Part shown: piece by piece, positions 52,985-63,641 of the stretch | Layout of the letters: each line of letters opens with the position of its first letter | How positions within the stretch are numbered: position 1 is the stretch's first letter | Origin: Nonlabens marinus S1-08 | Lineage (GTDB): Bacteria > Bacteroidota > Bacteroidia > Flavobacteriales > Flavobacteriaceae | Direction: 5' to 3' | DNA: 64,000 nucleotides | Assembly: GCF_000831385.1 (NCBI RefSeq) | Contig: NZ_AP014548.1 | Span: 2,843,779 to 2,907,778 of the forward strand | Notes under the pieces: model-generated | The model's input: the letters and a program-made list of their open reading frames with translations, nothing else | What the model was told of the DNA's origin: nothing | Database searches by the model: none | Position numbers and translations under genes: made by a program

Positions 52985-53472
52985 AAATTAAAGGACATGC
53001 CAAAATTAAAATTGAATTGGTTGTTCAGTTCCTCTTCAGGAGTCAACTCATCAGAATCATACTTTGCAAAAGGCACTTGAGCTTCTGTATACAACCCGAA
53101 GCCGTCAGAGAAAAAATAACGTGCTCCTAAATGACCACCAAAGTTTTTTGTTCCAAAACTCAGACCTGGATAAAAGTCAAACATTTCATCAACGTTTAAG
53201 ACACTTCCTATGTTTGCGTTGAAACGCAAGCGCAAGTCTGCTCGTTGACCAAAATCGGCATCCAAAGCATCATCTATAGCCATTGCATAAACAGTAGCCA
53301 CACCAAACGAGATGTTCTCGCCTACCCCATAATCGTAGGTAGCCTGTATTCCAGTGGCGTTGTCCTGCAAGTTCAATCCTACTTGAAATTTTTGATCACC
53401 CTTACCTGTAAAGGCTTGCCCCATCGATAAAGATGTAATTAAAAATGCTGTTGCAAATAATAGCTTTTTCAT
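52981..53472 (-). CDS. Outer membrane beta-barrel protein
   Basis: I start at ATG 53472, giving MKKLLFATAFLITSLSMGQA as signal peptide (163 aa); the longer frame would begin with a TTG lying within the -7 promoter element. The mature part alternates polar and aromatic residues (FQVGLNLQDNATGIQATYDY, and FGTKNFGGHLGARYFFSD) and ends FNFNFGMSFNF with a C-terminal Phe, typical of an eight-stranded barrel. Function unknown. It ends 3 bp before the convergent GT2 stop. Confidence 0.82.
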   Translation of the reverse strand: MKKLLFATAFLITSLSMGQAFTGKGDQKFQVGLNLQDNATGIQATYDYGVGENISFGVATVYAMAIDDALDADFGQRADLRLRFNANIGSVLNVDEMFDFYPGLSFGTKNFGGHLGARYFFSDGFGLYTEAQVPFAKYDSDELTPEEELNNQFNFNFGMSFNF

Positions 53473-53490
53473 AATAGCTGTTTTAAGAGT

Positions 53491-53498
53491 CAAATATA
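53491..53498 (-). promoter_or_regulatory. -7 element for the barrel-protein gene
   Basis: TATATTTG on the minus strand matches TAnnTTTG exactly, 18 bp before the ATG at 53472 and 17 bp downstream of the pafA stop. No TTG -33 element at good spacing. Confidence 0.55.
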
Positions 53499-53515
53499 CT
53501 AGTAATACATTCGAA

Positions 53516-55207
53516 TTATTTTAAAACTTTGGTAATAGGGTTCCCAGTAGCACTATTGGGAAAACTGATTTTTAGTAAAGTAGAGATGGTTGGTGCAATA
53601 TCTGTTATAGAGGTACGCTCTGCCGATTCTCCCTTTTTAATCCCATTCCCGTAGAAAAGTAAGGGTACATGTGTATCGTAGCTTTGAGCGCTGCCGTGGG
53701 TTGAACCTGTTCTAGAATAAACGATCACACCTGGATCTAAAATGAAAATCACATCACCGCTGCGCTGGTGGTGAAAACCATTTTGAATCATAGCAGCCAT
53801 TCCAGTAGTGAATGATCCTGATACCATAGCATCTCTAGTAAATGCTTTATCAACCCCAGGATAGTTGCGCATCTCTGCCGCTAAAAAATCTTGAAGTTCA
53901 CCAGAATTTAATTTATTAGAGCGAATCAACTCTTGATCAAAGAAGACCTGGTCGTTGCTCACATTTTTGATAAGACCATTGATCTCAAATTGCGAGACCA
54001 ATAAACTATCCATCTTTTTTACAAAATTGCGCTCATCAAAATAACCAGCACTAAATTTTTGCTCTTGCAAATATGCAGGAACATTAACGGCTCCATGATC
54101 TGCTGTTAGAAATACCGTATAATTTCCCTCTCCTACTTTATCATCCAGCGCCTTTAAAACTCGAGCTATATCTTGATCTAATCTCAAATAGGTATCCTCA
54201 ATCTCTACAGAATTGACGCCATACTGATGGCCTACATAATCGGTACTTGAAAAGCTAATGGCAAGAAAGTCTGGAATTGAATCCGTACCCATGTTTTCTT
54301 TGTCTATTGCTTCAATAGCAAAATCAGCTACTATAGAATTACCGTAAGGCGTCGCTTTAATGAGGTTATAACCTCCATTTTTAGAAGCTAATGACTTTAA
54401 ATCGTATGGAAAGGTTGCAGTTTCTTTTCCCCTAGGACTTCCTTCATACGGATTCAAATCTGGCCCGCTTGCGGTATACGACTCTAATGGATATAAGGTC
54501 TGCCATGTGGTTAAGTATTTCTCTGCTGGTTGAGATGCATTAAATGATGCTACCCAATCTGGCAATTGATTCCTGTAAAAAGAACTGGTGATAAAAGTTC
54601 CTTCGTCGCCTCCTCTAAACCAGTAAGCCGCATCTGCTGCGTGTCCCGCCGGTAAAATAGCCCCACGGTCTTTTATGGAAATCCCTATGACTTTAGAGCG
54701 ACCTTGTGTAAAGAGCTTGAGTTCATCAGTGACCGTTGAACTCAACATGCGTGAGGGCGACATCTTTCCCTCATCGCTAGTAGTGCCTACAGGACTGGCC
54801 GATTCATCATCTGCATTGTAAATTGTACGATCAATAAACTTGTCGTACCAATTATTGCCTATGATACCATGATCAGCAGGAACGGTCCCTGTATAAATAG
54901 AGGCATGACCAGGAGCTGTATAGGTAGGAACATAATTATAATGATTGTTAGTGACGTTAAAGCCTTCATTCATTAATCGTTTAAATCCACCGTTACCATA
55001 CCTACTGTAGAAGCGTGTCAAGTAATCATACCTCATTTGATCTACTACGATACCAACTACTAATCTCGGCCCTTCTGGTGGGGTCTCTATAGCTTTGTAA
55101 TTAGTGCTTTCCAGTTCCGTTGGTTCTTGGTCAGTTAGCTTTCGCGAAAGCGAACAAGAAGTCAACATTAATGCACAGATTGCAACGAGGTAATAAGAAA
55201 TTTTCAT
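53516..55207 (-). CDS. pafA: PafA-type alkaline phosphatase, lipoprotein
   Basis: 563 residues. Lipobox LTSC in the signal peptide. The body has the alkaline phosphatase superfamily layout: VGIVVDQMRYDYL (first metal Asp), YTAPGHASIYTG (Thr nucleophile), GIIGNNWYD (Asn), SIKDRGAILPAGHAAD (the Lys and Arg that define PafA), and LTADHGAVNVP. It hydrolyses phosphomonoesters outside the cell membrane. A palindrome copy (55138-55151) encodes SLSRKLTD immediately after the lipidated Cys, in the tether. Divergent from the MlaE-like gene. Confidence 0.92.
   Translation of the reverse strand: MKISYYLVAICALMLTSCSLSRKLTDQEPTELESTNYKAIETPPEGPRLVVGIVVDQMRYDYLTRFYSRYGNGGFKRLMNEGFNVTNNHYNYVPTYTAPGHASIYTGTVPADHGIIGNNWYDKFIDRTIYNADDESASPVGTTSDEGKMSPSRMLSSTVTDELKLFTQGRSKVIGISIKDRGAILPAGHAADAAYWFRGGDEGTFITSSFYRNQLPDWVASFNASQPAEKYLTTWQTLYPLESYTASGPDLNPYEGSPRGKETATFPYDLKSLASKNGGYNLIKATPYGNSIVADFAIEAIDKENMGTDSIPDFLAISFSSTDYVGHQYGVNSVEIEDTYLRLDQDIARVLKALDDKVGEGNYTVFLTADHGAVNVPAYLQEQKFSAGYFDERNFVKKMDSLLVSQFEINGLIKNVSNDQVFFDQELIRSNKLNSGELQDFLAAEMRNYPGVDKAFTRDAMVSGSFTTGMAAMIQNGFHHQRSGDVIFILDPGVIVYSRTGSTHGSAQSYDTHVPLLFYGNGIKKGESAERTSITDIAPTISTLLKISFPNSATGNPITKVLK
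55138..55151. repeat. Dispersed palindrome inside pafA
   Basis: Exact core; encodes LSRK next to the lipobox. Confidence 0.9.
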
Positions 55208-55221
55208 CCTTTTGTTTTGTG

Positions 55222-55229
55222 CAAAAATA
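55222..55229 (-). promoter_or_regulatory. -7 element for pafA
   Basis: TATTTTTG on the minus strand fits TAnnTTTG, 14 bp upstream of the ATG. Leader would be very short; no convincing -33 element. Confidence 0.4.
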
Positions 55230-55302
55230 CGGTATGCAAATCCTCAGAAGTTTAAGAAAGGATTAAATCCCACCTTGCATTTTATATATATATTTACCGT
55301 CA

Positions 55303-56037
55303 ATGAAGATTTTTACTCATTTAGGAAAATACATGATCATGCTTTTTGAGGTCTTCCGTAGACCTACAAAAGCAATAGTTCTCAAGGAGCTAATCTTGAA
55401 AGAAATTGATGATCTAATCATCGGCTCAATAGGCATCACTGCTTTTATTGCATTTTTTATGGGTGCCGTTGTCGCGCTGCAAACATCCTTGAACCTTGCC
55501 AATCCATTGATCCCAAAATCATTAATTGGTTTTGCTGTACGTCAATCTATTATTCTAGAATTTGCTCCTACGGTAATTTCTATCATTATGGCTGGTAAAG
55601 TGGGGTCCTATATTACATCCAGTATTGGAACCATGAATGTGACTGAGCAAATTGATGCATTGAAGGTAATGGGAATCAATCCTTTAAATTATCTAGTGTT
55701 TCCTAAAGTGATTGCTATGCTTTTTTACCCACTACTGATTGCGATAATTATGTTTGTGGGAATTCTAGGTGGTTTCATAGCGGCTGTATTTGGTGATTTA
55801 GTTAGTGCTCAAGATTTTATAATCGGTTTGCAGGATACATTCGTTCCCTATCAGGTACTGTATGCTTTCATAAAAACTATGGTATTTGGTATAATACTGG
55901 CTACCATCCCTAGTTATCATGGGTACTATATGAAAGGCGGTGCGCTCGAGGTTGGTGAAGCCTCTACAACATCTTTTGTTTGGACTTGTGTTGCCATCAT
56001 TGTTGCTAACTACTTATTGACTTTACTTCTTCTCTGA
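55303..56037 (+). CDS. mlaE: MlaE-family ABC transporter permease
   Basis: 244 residues with about five membrane segments and the MlaE/YrbE signature around FGAPVVALQ-like FFMGAVVALQTSLNLANP and APTVISIIMAGKVGSYITSS. It is the permease of a phospholipid-trafficking ABC system that keeps outer-membrane lipid asymmetry. The stop TGA and the next ATG overlap by one base (TGATG). No MlaD-type substrate-binding gene follows in this window; the next gene after the ATPase is on the other strand. Confidence 0.9.
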   Translation: MKIFTHLGKYMIMLFEVFRRPTKAIVLKELILKEIDDLIIGSIGITAFIAFFMGAVVALQTSLNLANPLIPKSLIGFAVRQSIILEFAPTVISIIMAGKVGSYITSSIGTMNVTEQIDALKVMGINPLNYLVFPKVIAMLFYPLLIAIIMFVGILGGFIAAVFGDLVSAQDFIIGLQDTFVPYQVLYAFIKTMVFGIILATIPSYHGYYMKGGALEVGEASTTSFVWTCVAIIVANYLLTLLLL

Positions 56038-56801
56038 TGATCGAAATAAAAGATTTACATAAAAGCTTTAATGAAGAAATCATCCTTAACGGCATAGATG
56101 CAGAATTTATCGCTGGAAAAACTAATATGATCATTGGATCCAGTGGATCTGGAAAATCTGTTTTTCTAAAGAACATGCTGGGCCTTTTTAAACCAGATGC
56201 AGGAGAAATCATTTATGACGGTGAGCGATTAAATGAAATGGATGAAGACCGTCAGAAAGAATTGCGTGAGCAAATGGGGATGTTATTTCAGCACAGTGCT
56301 CTTTTTGATTCCATGACGGTTGAAGAAAACGTCATGTTCCCGTTACGCATGTTTACTAAAATGCGTCGCAAAGAACGTCAAGAAAGAGCAAACGACATTT
56401 TAGAGCGCGTAAACCTAATCAACCTTAATAAGAAAAAGCCAAGTGAGATTTCCGGTGGACAGCAAAAAAGGGTCGCTCTAGCAAGAGCTGTGGTAAATCG
56501 TCCTAAATTCCTGTTTTGTGATGAGCCAAATTCTGGACTAGACCCTAAAACTGCAACAATTATCGATAATTTGATTCAGGAGTTAACTCATGAATCAAAT
56601 ATGACTACCGTTATTATTTCTCATGATATGAATTCTGTACTTGAAATAGGAGAAACCATTATCTTTTTGAAAGACGGTAAAATTGCTTGGAAAGGAAATA
56701 ATAAGCAGATCTTTAAAACAGATAATGAGTCTGTAACTGATTTCGTTTACAGCTCAGAACTATTCCGTAAAGTGCGGATTGCTCAAAATAAGGGGCTCTA
56801 G
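56037..56801 (+). CDS. mlaF: MlaF-family ABC transporter ATPase
   Basis: 254 residues: Walker A IIGSSGSGKSVFLKNML, Q-loop LFQHSALFDSMTVEENV, signature SGGQQKRVALARAV, Walker B FLFCDEPNSGLDP and the His switch IISHDMNS. The wording matches MlaF/YrbF partners of MlaE. Translationally coupled to the permease. Convergent with the DUF389 gene, 17 bp apart; no terminator hairpin seen between them. Confidence 0.92.
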   Translation: MIEIKDLHKSFNEEIILNGIDAEFIAGKTNMIIGSSGSGKSVFLKNMLGLFKPDAGEIIYDGERLNEMDEDRQKELREQMGMLFQHSALFDSMTVEENVMFPLRMFTKMRRKERQERANDILERVNLINLNKKKPSEISGGQQKRVALARAVVNRPKFLFCDEPNSGLDPKTATIIDNLIQELTHESNMTTVIISHDMNSVLEIGETIIFLKDGKIAWKGNNKQIFKTDNESVTDFVYSSELFRKVRIAQNKGL

Positions 56802-56818
56802 ATTCAAGACGCAGTAGC

Positions 56819-58228
56819 TTAAGACGCTTTTACAACCACACTATCTGACTGAATGCGGTAGCGTAACCATTTACCCAATCTTTTATTAATACTCAACCTA
56901 TCCTTAGGTCCAAGAGTTGCATCCTTAAAAGAAGTAGTAAATACGTCCACGGTATCTATTTTTTGAGAATCAAATTTTTTTGTAACGTTAGGTGCGTAAG
57001 ATATGGACTTCAACTCTGGATATAGCAAGTAAGCCTCTTCACTGATGCCTTGAAAATTTTGATTTGCTGATTTTAAACTCAATAATTCTGTTTCCAAAGT
57101 GGATATTTTCAGACTTTGGTCTTGGAGTAACTTGATGTCGTTGATTCGGTCATTTTGAATGGCAGTTATATCTCCAAAATTACCATCCACTGTTGGCGAT
57201 GATCCTTGATAAAATCTAGCGGTAACATTTTCTAATTCTGGAATGGAATTAAATTTAGCTTTCCACTGGTTTATTATGGCTTCAGGCACGGTGGCCCCAA
57301 AAAGTACAATATCAACCTGGTTGTCTACCTGATTGTACTCCTTAGTTGCTCTAGTCCCATCATATTGTATATATTCTTTCATGTAACTATCTATGGCGCT
57401 CTTTTTAACCTCGTTTTGATACAATTGAACAAATAGATAGACAGAAGGAGCCAACACAAGAAGCCCAACCACAGTTGCAATCCGCGAAACTTTTCTACGT
57501 TGTTTTTGATTGGCATATTTTACCATCGGGAACTTCAGCATCTTGCACACTACATAAGTGGACAAGCCTATAAACACCGTATTGATGGAAAACAGATACA
57601 TGGCCCCACCAAAGTATTGTAGATTTCCTTCCGCTATTCCATATCCTGCCGTACATAGTGGCGGCATTAAAGCAGTAGCGATTGCTACACCCGCAATAGC
57701 ATTAGAAATAGTGCCCTTTTTAGCTTTAGCTACAATCAACGCTAAACCTCCAAAAATGGCAACCAGCACATCCAAAATAGTAGGATAAGTACGTGCTTCT
57801 AACTCTGGGGTGAATAAAGATATCGGAGTTAAGGCAAAATAAAAGGTAGCGGTAAGTAGTGACAGGGCTACCATCACACCTAAATTAATTAATGATCTGC
57901 GCAGCATCCTGTCATCGTTGATTGCCACACCTAACCCCATACCAACTATGGGTCCCATAAGTGGCGAGATTAACATCGCACCTATGACCACAGCCGTTGA
58001 ACTCACGTTAAGTCCTATAGATGCGACAAATATGGAGAATACCAGAATCCAGGCGTTATGTCCTTGAAATGAAATATCCTTCCTGACCGATTCTATAGTT
58101 TCATTACGGTCTGAATCCTCACGTATATCTAATAAACCATGAAGAAAGGATTTGGTATTATCCCAAATTCCTAAAATTGATTTTTTATTATCCTCGAGTT
58201 GATTCTCTTCTTTAGATGCTTGTTCCAT
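56819..58228 (-). CDS. DUF389-family membrane protein
   Basis: 469 residues. Six to seven membrane segments between ~55 and 260 with the DUF389 wording SSTAVVIGAMLISPLMGPIVGMGLGV and GVAIATALMPPLCTAGYG. The C-terminal ~200 residues are soluble and contain a coiled-coil-prone region (LLQDQSLKISTLETELLSL). The family function is unknown. The start overlaps the ManC stop by one base. Confidence 0.85.
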   Translation of the reverse strand: MEQASKEENQLEDNKKSILGIWDNTKSFLHGLLDIREDSDRNETIESVRKDISFQGHNAWILVFSIFVASIGLNVSSTAVVIGAMLISPLMGPIVGMGLGVAINDDRMLRRSLINLGVMVALSLLTATFYFALTPISLFTPELEARTYPTILDVLVAIFGGLALIVAKAKKGTISNAIAGVAIATALMPPLCTAGYGIAEGNLQYFGGAMYLFSINTVFIGLSTYVVCKMLKFPMVKYANQKQRRKVSRIATVVGLLVLAPSVYLFVQLYQNEVKKSAIDSYMKEYIQYDGTRATKEYNQVDNQVDIVLFGATVPEAIINQWKAKFNSIPELENVTARFYQGSSPTVDGNFGDITAIQNDRINDIKLLQDQSLKISTLETELLSLKSANQNFQGISEEAYLLYPELKSISYAPNVTKKFDSQKIDTVDVFTTSFKDATLGPKDRLSINKRLGKWLRYRIQSDSVVVKAS

Positions 58229-59304
58229 TAACCAATTGCGTCGCCATACGTATCCATAGCGTCTTTTCTTATTTCTTTAATTTCTTGATCTGCCTCGATG
58301 GGTATAATCATCAAAACGTCCTCTTCGTCTACAATAATATAATCCTTGAGACCTTGAACAATCACTTTTTTACCTTTAGCGGTACGGATCATGTTTCTAC
58401 TTGCATCCCTTGAGGTCACTTGGGCATTTACAATGGCATTTTGATCTTTAGTTTTATCCAACCTTGAGTACAAACTCCCCCAAGTTCCTACATCGTTCCA
58501 GCCAAAGTCTACCGGCAACACATACACGTCTGGACTGCGTTCCATAACAGCGTAATCGATGGATATGTCTTTGGCTTTGGCATAATTCTCTTCTAAAAAT
58601 TGTTGTTCTCCAGCTTCATTATAAAACTGCATTCCATTTTGAAAGAGTTGGTATAATTCTGTTTCCGCTTTCGCGAAAGCGGAAATTACCGCGTCTACAG
58701 ACCATATAAAAGTACCAGAATTCCATAGAAAATTACCTTCTGCAACATATTTCTTAGCAGTAGCTAAATCTGGTTTCTCCCTAAACTGTTTCACTTTTTT
58801 CACGGAACCCTCTGACTCCTGAAATTCGATATAACCAAATCCCGTGTTAGGAGAGTCTGGCTCTACCCCCATCGTCATAAGTGCTTCTGGATGATCCTCG
58901 CAAAATTGAAAGGCCGTGGTCAAGTCTTTTTGGAATTGATTGTCGTTTTCAATAAAACTATCGCTGGGAGCTACTATCATCCTAGCTTCCGGATTTTTCT
59001 TTTGAACTTTCAGGGCTGCAAGTAAAATACAAGGGGCTGTGTTGCGCATAGCTGGTTCTGCTACAATATTCTCAGCGAGAATTTCTGGTAGTTGCTGTTG
59101 AACCAAATCAATGTAATCTGTGTTAGTTAAAATCAAGATATTTTCAGTGGGCACCTGTTTCTTCAATCGGTCAAATGTGGTTTGGAGCAAGGATTGGCCT
59201 ACTCCCAGCATATCATGAAATTGTTTAGGAAAAGATTGACGGCTCACTGGCCAAAATCTTGATCCCACACCACCAGCCATAATTACTGCATACTTATCAC
59301 TCAT
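58228..59304 (-). CDS. manC: Mannose-1-phosphate guanylyltransferase
   Basis: The ATG at 59304 overlaps the SprT-like stop as ATGA and is chosen; ATG 59316 would add four residues. Motifs: YAVIMAGGVGSRFWPVSR, FPKQFHDMLG, VAPSDSFIEN, FGYIEF and WNSGTFIWSVDAV. About 358 residues, without the C-terminal isomerase domain of long ManC proteins; the separate cupin at 12357-12701 could supply that activity. It makes GDP-mannose for the gmd/fcl pathway. A palindrome copy (58667-58680) encodes SAFAKAE right after the catalytic WNSGTF block. Confidence 0.92.
   Translation of the reverse strand: MSDKYAVIMAGGVGSRFWPVSRQSFPKQFHDMLGVGQSLLQTTFDRLKKQVPTENILILTNTDYIDLVQQQLPEILAENIVAEPAMRNTAPCILLAALKVQKKNPEARMIVAPSDSFIENDNQFQKDLTTAFQFCEDHPEALMTMGVEPDSPNTGFGYIEFQESEGSVKKVKQFREKPDLATAKKYVAEGNFLWNSGTFIWSVDAVISAFAKAETELYQLFQNGMQFYNEAGEQQFLEENYAKAKDISIDYAVMERSPDVYVLPVDFGWNDVGTWGSLYSRLDKTKDQNAIVNAQVTSRDASRNMIRTAKGKKVIVQGLKDYIIVDEEDVLMIIPIEADQEIKEIRKDAMDTYGDAIG
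58667..58680. repeat. Dispersed palindrome inside manC
   Basis: Exact core with TTTCC...GGAAA flanks; encodes AFAKA. Confidence 0.9.
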
Positions 59305-59900
59305 AGACTTTTCCATAATTGAACGTGCACATTAGGCTGAAAAACATACATCCTCCCTGTATCAACCTCCATACATTCATACCGTTTACGTAATTTTTTT
59401 CCTCTTTGAAACCTTCGCCCATCTTTGGTCAAGAAGTAGTCCCCAGTATTCATCTCAAATATATAGATTTTATCTGTTGGGGGGTCATAGGATTTTAACG
59501 CAACACTCATAGCTGCGTCTGTATCACTACTAGCGTAAGGATTTCTGAAATGTCTGGCCAATACTGGCAGTAAATCCATAGGAAACACTTCCGGTCGCAA
59601 AAAAGGCAACATTAGTTTTTGAAAGGTTTGCTTCCATTCTATCCCGTGCGGCTTGATACGATACCCGTATTTTTTGAATGCGACCAAATGGGCAATCTCA
59701 TGCACAAGGGTAATCAAAAACCGATAAGGGTTGAGATTAGAATTGATCGTGATCTTATGAGAGCCATCTGGTAGTGGACGGTAATCCCCATGCCTAGTTC
59801 TGCGCTCGTTGACAATTTTCAAATGCACATGATGTTCCTCCAACAGTGCAGTCAGTGGACTGACAGCAACAACTGGAAGATACTTTTCTAGAACATTCAT
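59301..59900 (-). CDS. SprT-like zinc metalloprotease-domain protein
   Basis: 199 residues with the zinc motif LVHEIAHLVAFKKYG and a third ligand region KPHGIEWKQTF, plus a C-terminal zinc-ribbon-less tail (FQRGKKLRKRYECMEVD). SprT-like proteins are often annotated as putative DNA-repair or transcription-associated peptidases; no evidence for either here. Overlaps manC by four bases, 44 bp after yidC. Confidence 0.85.
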   Translation of the reverse strand: MNVLEKYLPVVAVSPLTALLEEHHVHLKIVNERRTRHGDYRPLPDGSHKITINSNLNPYRFLITLVHEIAHLVAFKKYGYRIKPHGIEWKQTFQKLMLPFLRPEVFPMDLLPVLARHFRNPYASSDTDAAMSVALKSYDPPTDKIYIFEMNTGDYFLTKDGRRFQRGKKLRKRYECMEVDTGRMYVFQPNVHVQLWKSL

Positions 59901-59944
59901 AGTTTTTACTGTAAATAAGCGTCAACTGAAAAGCTGATTCTAGC

Positions 59945-61759
59945 CTATTTCCCTTTCTTCTGAGCTTCTTGCTGTGCTTGAGCTTGCTCCATGATCTTTT
60001 GCATCTTAGTAGCAAAGCCACCTTTTTTCTTAGGCTTAGCTTTCGCCTTTTCAATTTTAGCTAACACGCGATCCTTGTCGATAATAAAGTTTTTGATTAC
60101 TAACATGATACCAATCGTAATCAAGTTAGACACAAAGTAATACAATGACAATCCACTCGCATAGTTATTAAAGAAAACTAGCATGAATAATGGTGATAAA
60201 TACATGATAAACTTCATGTTAGGCATACCAGGTTGTGGCGTCTGCATGCTTTGACCTGTAGTCATTTGCATATAAAAGAATATAGATATAGAAGCCAGAA
60301 TCGGGAATAAACTTACGTGATCACCGTAAAATGGTATATCAAAACCTTCTGGAAACTTGTATATCGTGTCATAACTGGATAAGTCATTTGCCCATAAGAA
60401 ACTCTTCTGCCTCAAATCAAATGCGGTAGGGAAAAACTTAAACAGCGCAAAGAACACAGGCATTTGAAGCAATGCTGGCAAGCAACCCGACAAAGGACTC
60501 GCGCCCGCCTCGCTCTGCACCTTCATAGTTTCCTGCTGCTTTTTCATCGCATTGTCCTTGTACTTCTCCGCAATGCGGTTGATTTCTGGACGTAGGATTT
60601 TCATTTTTGCCTGGGTCAAATAACTCTTGTACAGGACGGGAGATAGCACTAACCGCACACATATAGTCAACAGAATGATCGCAATACCAAAAGCAATACC
60701 TAGATCAACCGTCAAGAATGAAAACAACGGGCGAATGGCATATTGATTGATCCAACCAAAAATTCCCCAACCTAAATCAACTACTTCATCTAAATTGCGT
60801 TCATACCCATTTAAAATATCAAAGTCAGTCGGACCGAAGTACCAATTCATATTGTAAGCTAACTCACCACCGCTGTATTCCATTTGAAGTTCTGACTCAA
60901 ATTCTTTTGTAAATGTGTCTTGCTCTTCATTTATTTCCTCAATATTCTTTGATTTCAATACACCACTAGCAAACGGTGTATCTGTCAATAATATAGAGGA
61001 GAAGAAGTGCTGCTTGTAAGCTACATAAGTAATGTTCTCTTCTTCCTCTTCTGCACTCTCTCCTTGACCGGTATAATCGTCGCTACCGCCATCGTATTCG
61101 AATTTAATCTCCGTATAACGATTCTCGTTAGTCATGCTCTTTGACCTGCGGTAGGCTTTCATTTGCCAATCGAGAACAGCATTTTCTGAGGAATTTACAA
61201 CGCTTGAAACCCCTTGAGTTCGAATAGTGAAATCCAGCATATAATCACCTGGTTCCATCTCATATCTATACTCAATAGAACCGGATCCTACAGGTGCTTT
61301 CATTGAAAGTACCTTATTAGCACCGTTAGTAGATTGAGTAGGTGTAAAAACTAGATCCTTGGTATGAATTTTACGACCGTCCTTAGCTGTTAAGATCAGA
61401 TCAAAGGAATGATCATTTTCCTTAGCTAGATATACTGGTAAGGAGTCATATGTGTGAAATTTCTTAAGTAATGCCTCAGTAACATAAGCTCCTTTAGTAT
61501 TAAATTTCAAATCCAACAAATCATTGGAGAGTTGCACTTCTTGACCCGCAGCAGGTTGTGGTATAAACGTAGAATCTGAAACTTGAGTCACTGAATCAAT
61601 AGCTGCAGTCTTCACCGGCTCTTCTTCAACCTGCGCTACTTCTGCTTCCTGATCTACAGGCTGCTCTGGCTCATTATTGTAAACAAAAGTGTACATGAGA
61701 ATGGCAAAAATTAATGTCATTCCTAGTATGGTCTTCCAGTCTGTTTTCTTCTCTTCCAT
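59945..61759 (-). CDS. yidC: Membrane protein insertase YidC
   Basis: 604 residues: N-terminal membrane anchor (WKTILGMTLIFAILMYTFVY), a large periplasmic P1 domain (~60-335), and the C-terminal 60-kDa inner-membrane domain with five segments (IRPLFSFLTVDLGIAFGIAI onward, then GCLPALLQMPVFFALFKFFP). The tail is Lys-rich, as in flavobacterial YidC that binds ribosomes. It inserts proteins into the inner membrane. The promoter-side gap to pyrG contains a palindrome copy. Confidence 0.95.
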   Translation of the reverse strand: MEEKKTDWKTILGMTLIFAILMYTFVYNNEPEQPVDQEAEVAQVEEEPVKTAAIDSVTQVSDSTFIPQPAAGQEVQLSNDLLDLKFNTKGAYVTEALLKKFHTYDSLPVYLAKENDHSFDLILTAKDGRKIHTKDLVFTPTQSTNGANKVLSMKAPVGSGSIEYRYEMEPGDYMLDFTIRTQGVSSVVNSSENAVLDWQMKAYRRSKSMTNENRYTEIKFEYDGGSDDYTGQGESAEEEEENITYVAYKQHFFSSILLTDTPFASGVLKSKNIEEINEEQDTFTKEFESELQMEYSGGELAYNMNWYFGPTDFDILNGYERNLDEVVDLGWGIFGWINQYAIRPLFSFLTVDLGIAFGIAIILLTICVRLVLSPVLYKSYLTQAKMKILRPEINRIAEKYKDNAMKKQQETMKVQSEAGASPLSGCLPALLQMPVFFALFKFFPTAFDLRQKSFLWANDLSSYDTIYKFPEGFDIPFYGDHVSLFPILASISIFFYMQMTTGQSMQTPQPGMPNMKFIMYLSPLFMLVFFNNYASGLSLYYFVSNLITIGIMLVIKNFIIDKDRVLAKIEKAKAKPKKKGGFATKMQKIMEQAQAQQEAQKKGK

Positions 61760-61831
61760 AAAAATCCCCAGAATCGGGTGAATTTGCTCGTTAAAGCTTT
61801 TACTTGTATGCGATATGATTGTTAGCAGCTC

Positions 61832-61845
61832 GCTTTCGCGAAAGC
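61832..61845. repeat. Dispersed palindrome, intergenic
   Basis: Exact core between yidC and pyrG. Confidence 0.9.
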
Positions 61846-61855
61846 GAACTTCTTT

Positions 61856-63514
<1,659 letters not shown>

Positions 63515-63641
63515 TTATTTTACGAGGAAATTAAGAATCTAAACGCAGGGAAAAATCGCCCCATTTCGTAATCAAGATAATCCGATATGAGCTTAAGAAC
63601 TTTTTTGATTGATACTGAACATAATCGTCAAATCGTAACCT

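Noticed and set aside
53473..53493. Longer start of the barrel-protein gene
   Set aside because: It is a TTG inside the TATATTTG promoter element; the ATG at 53472 gives a normal signal peptide.
14394..61845. The palindrome as transcription terminator or as CRISPR repeat
   Set aside because: Most copies are inside genes and lack a T run, so they are not terminators; spacing is kilobases and there are no spacers or cas genes, so it is not CRISPR.
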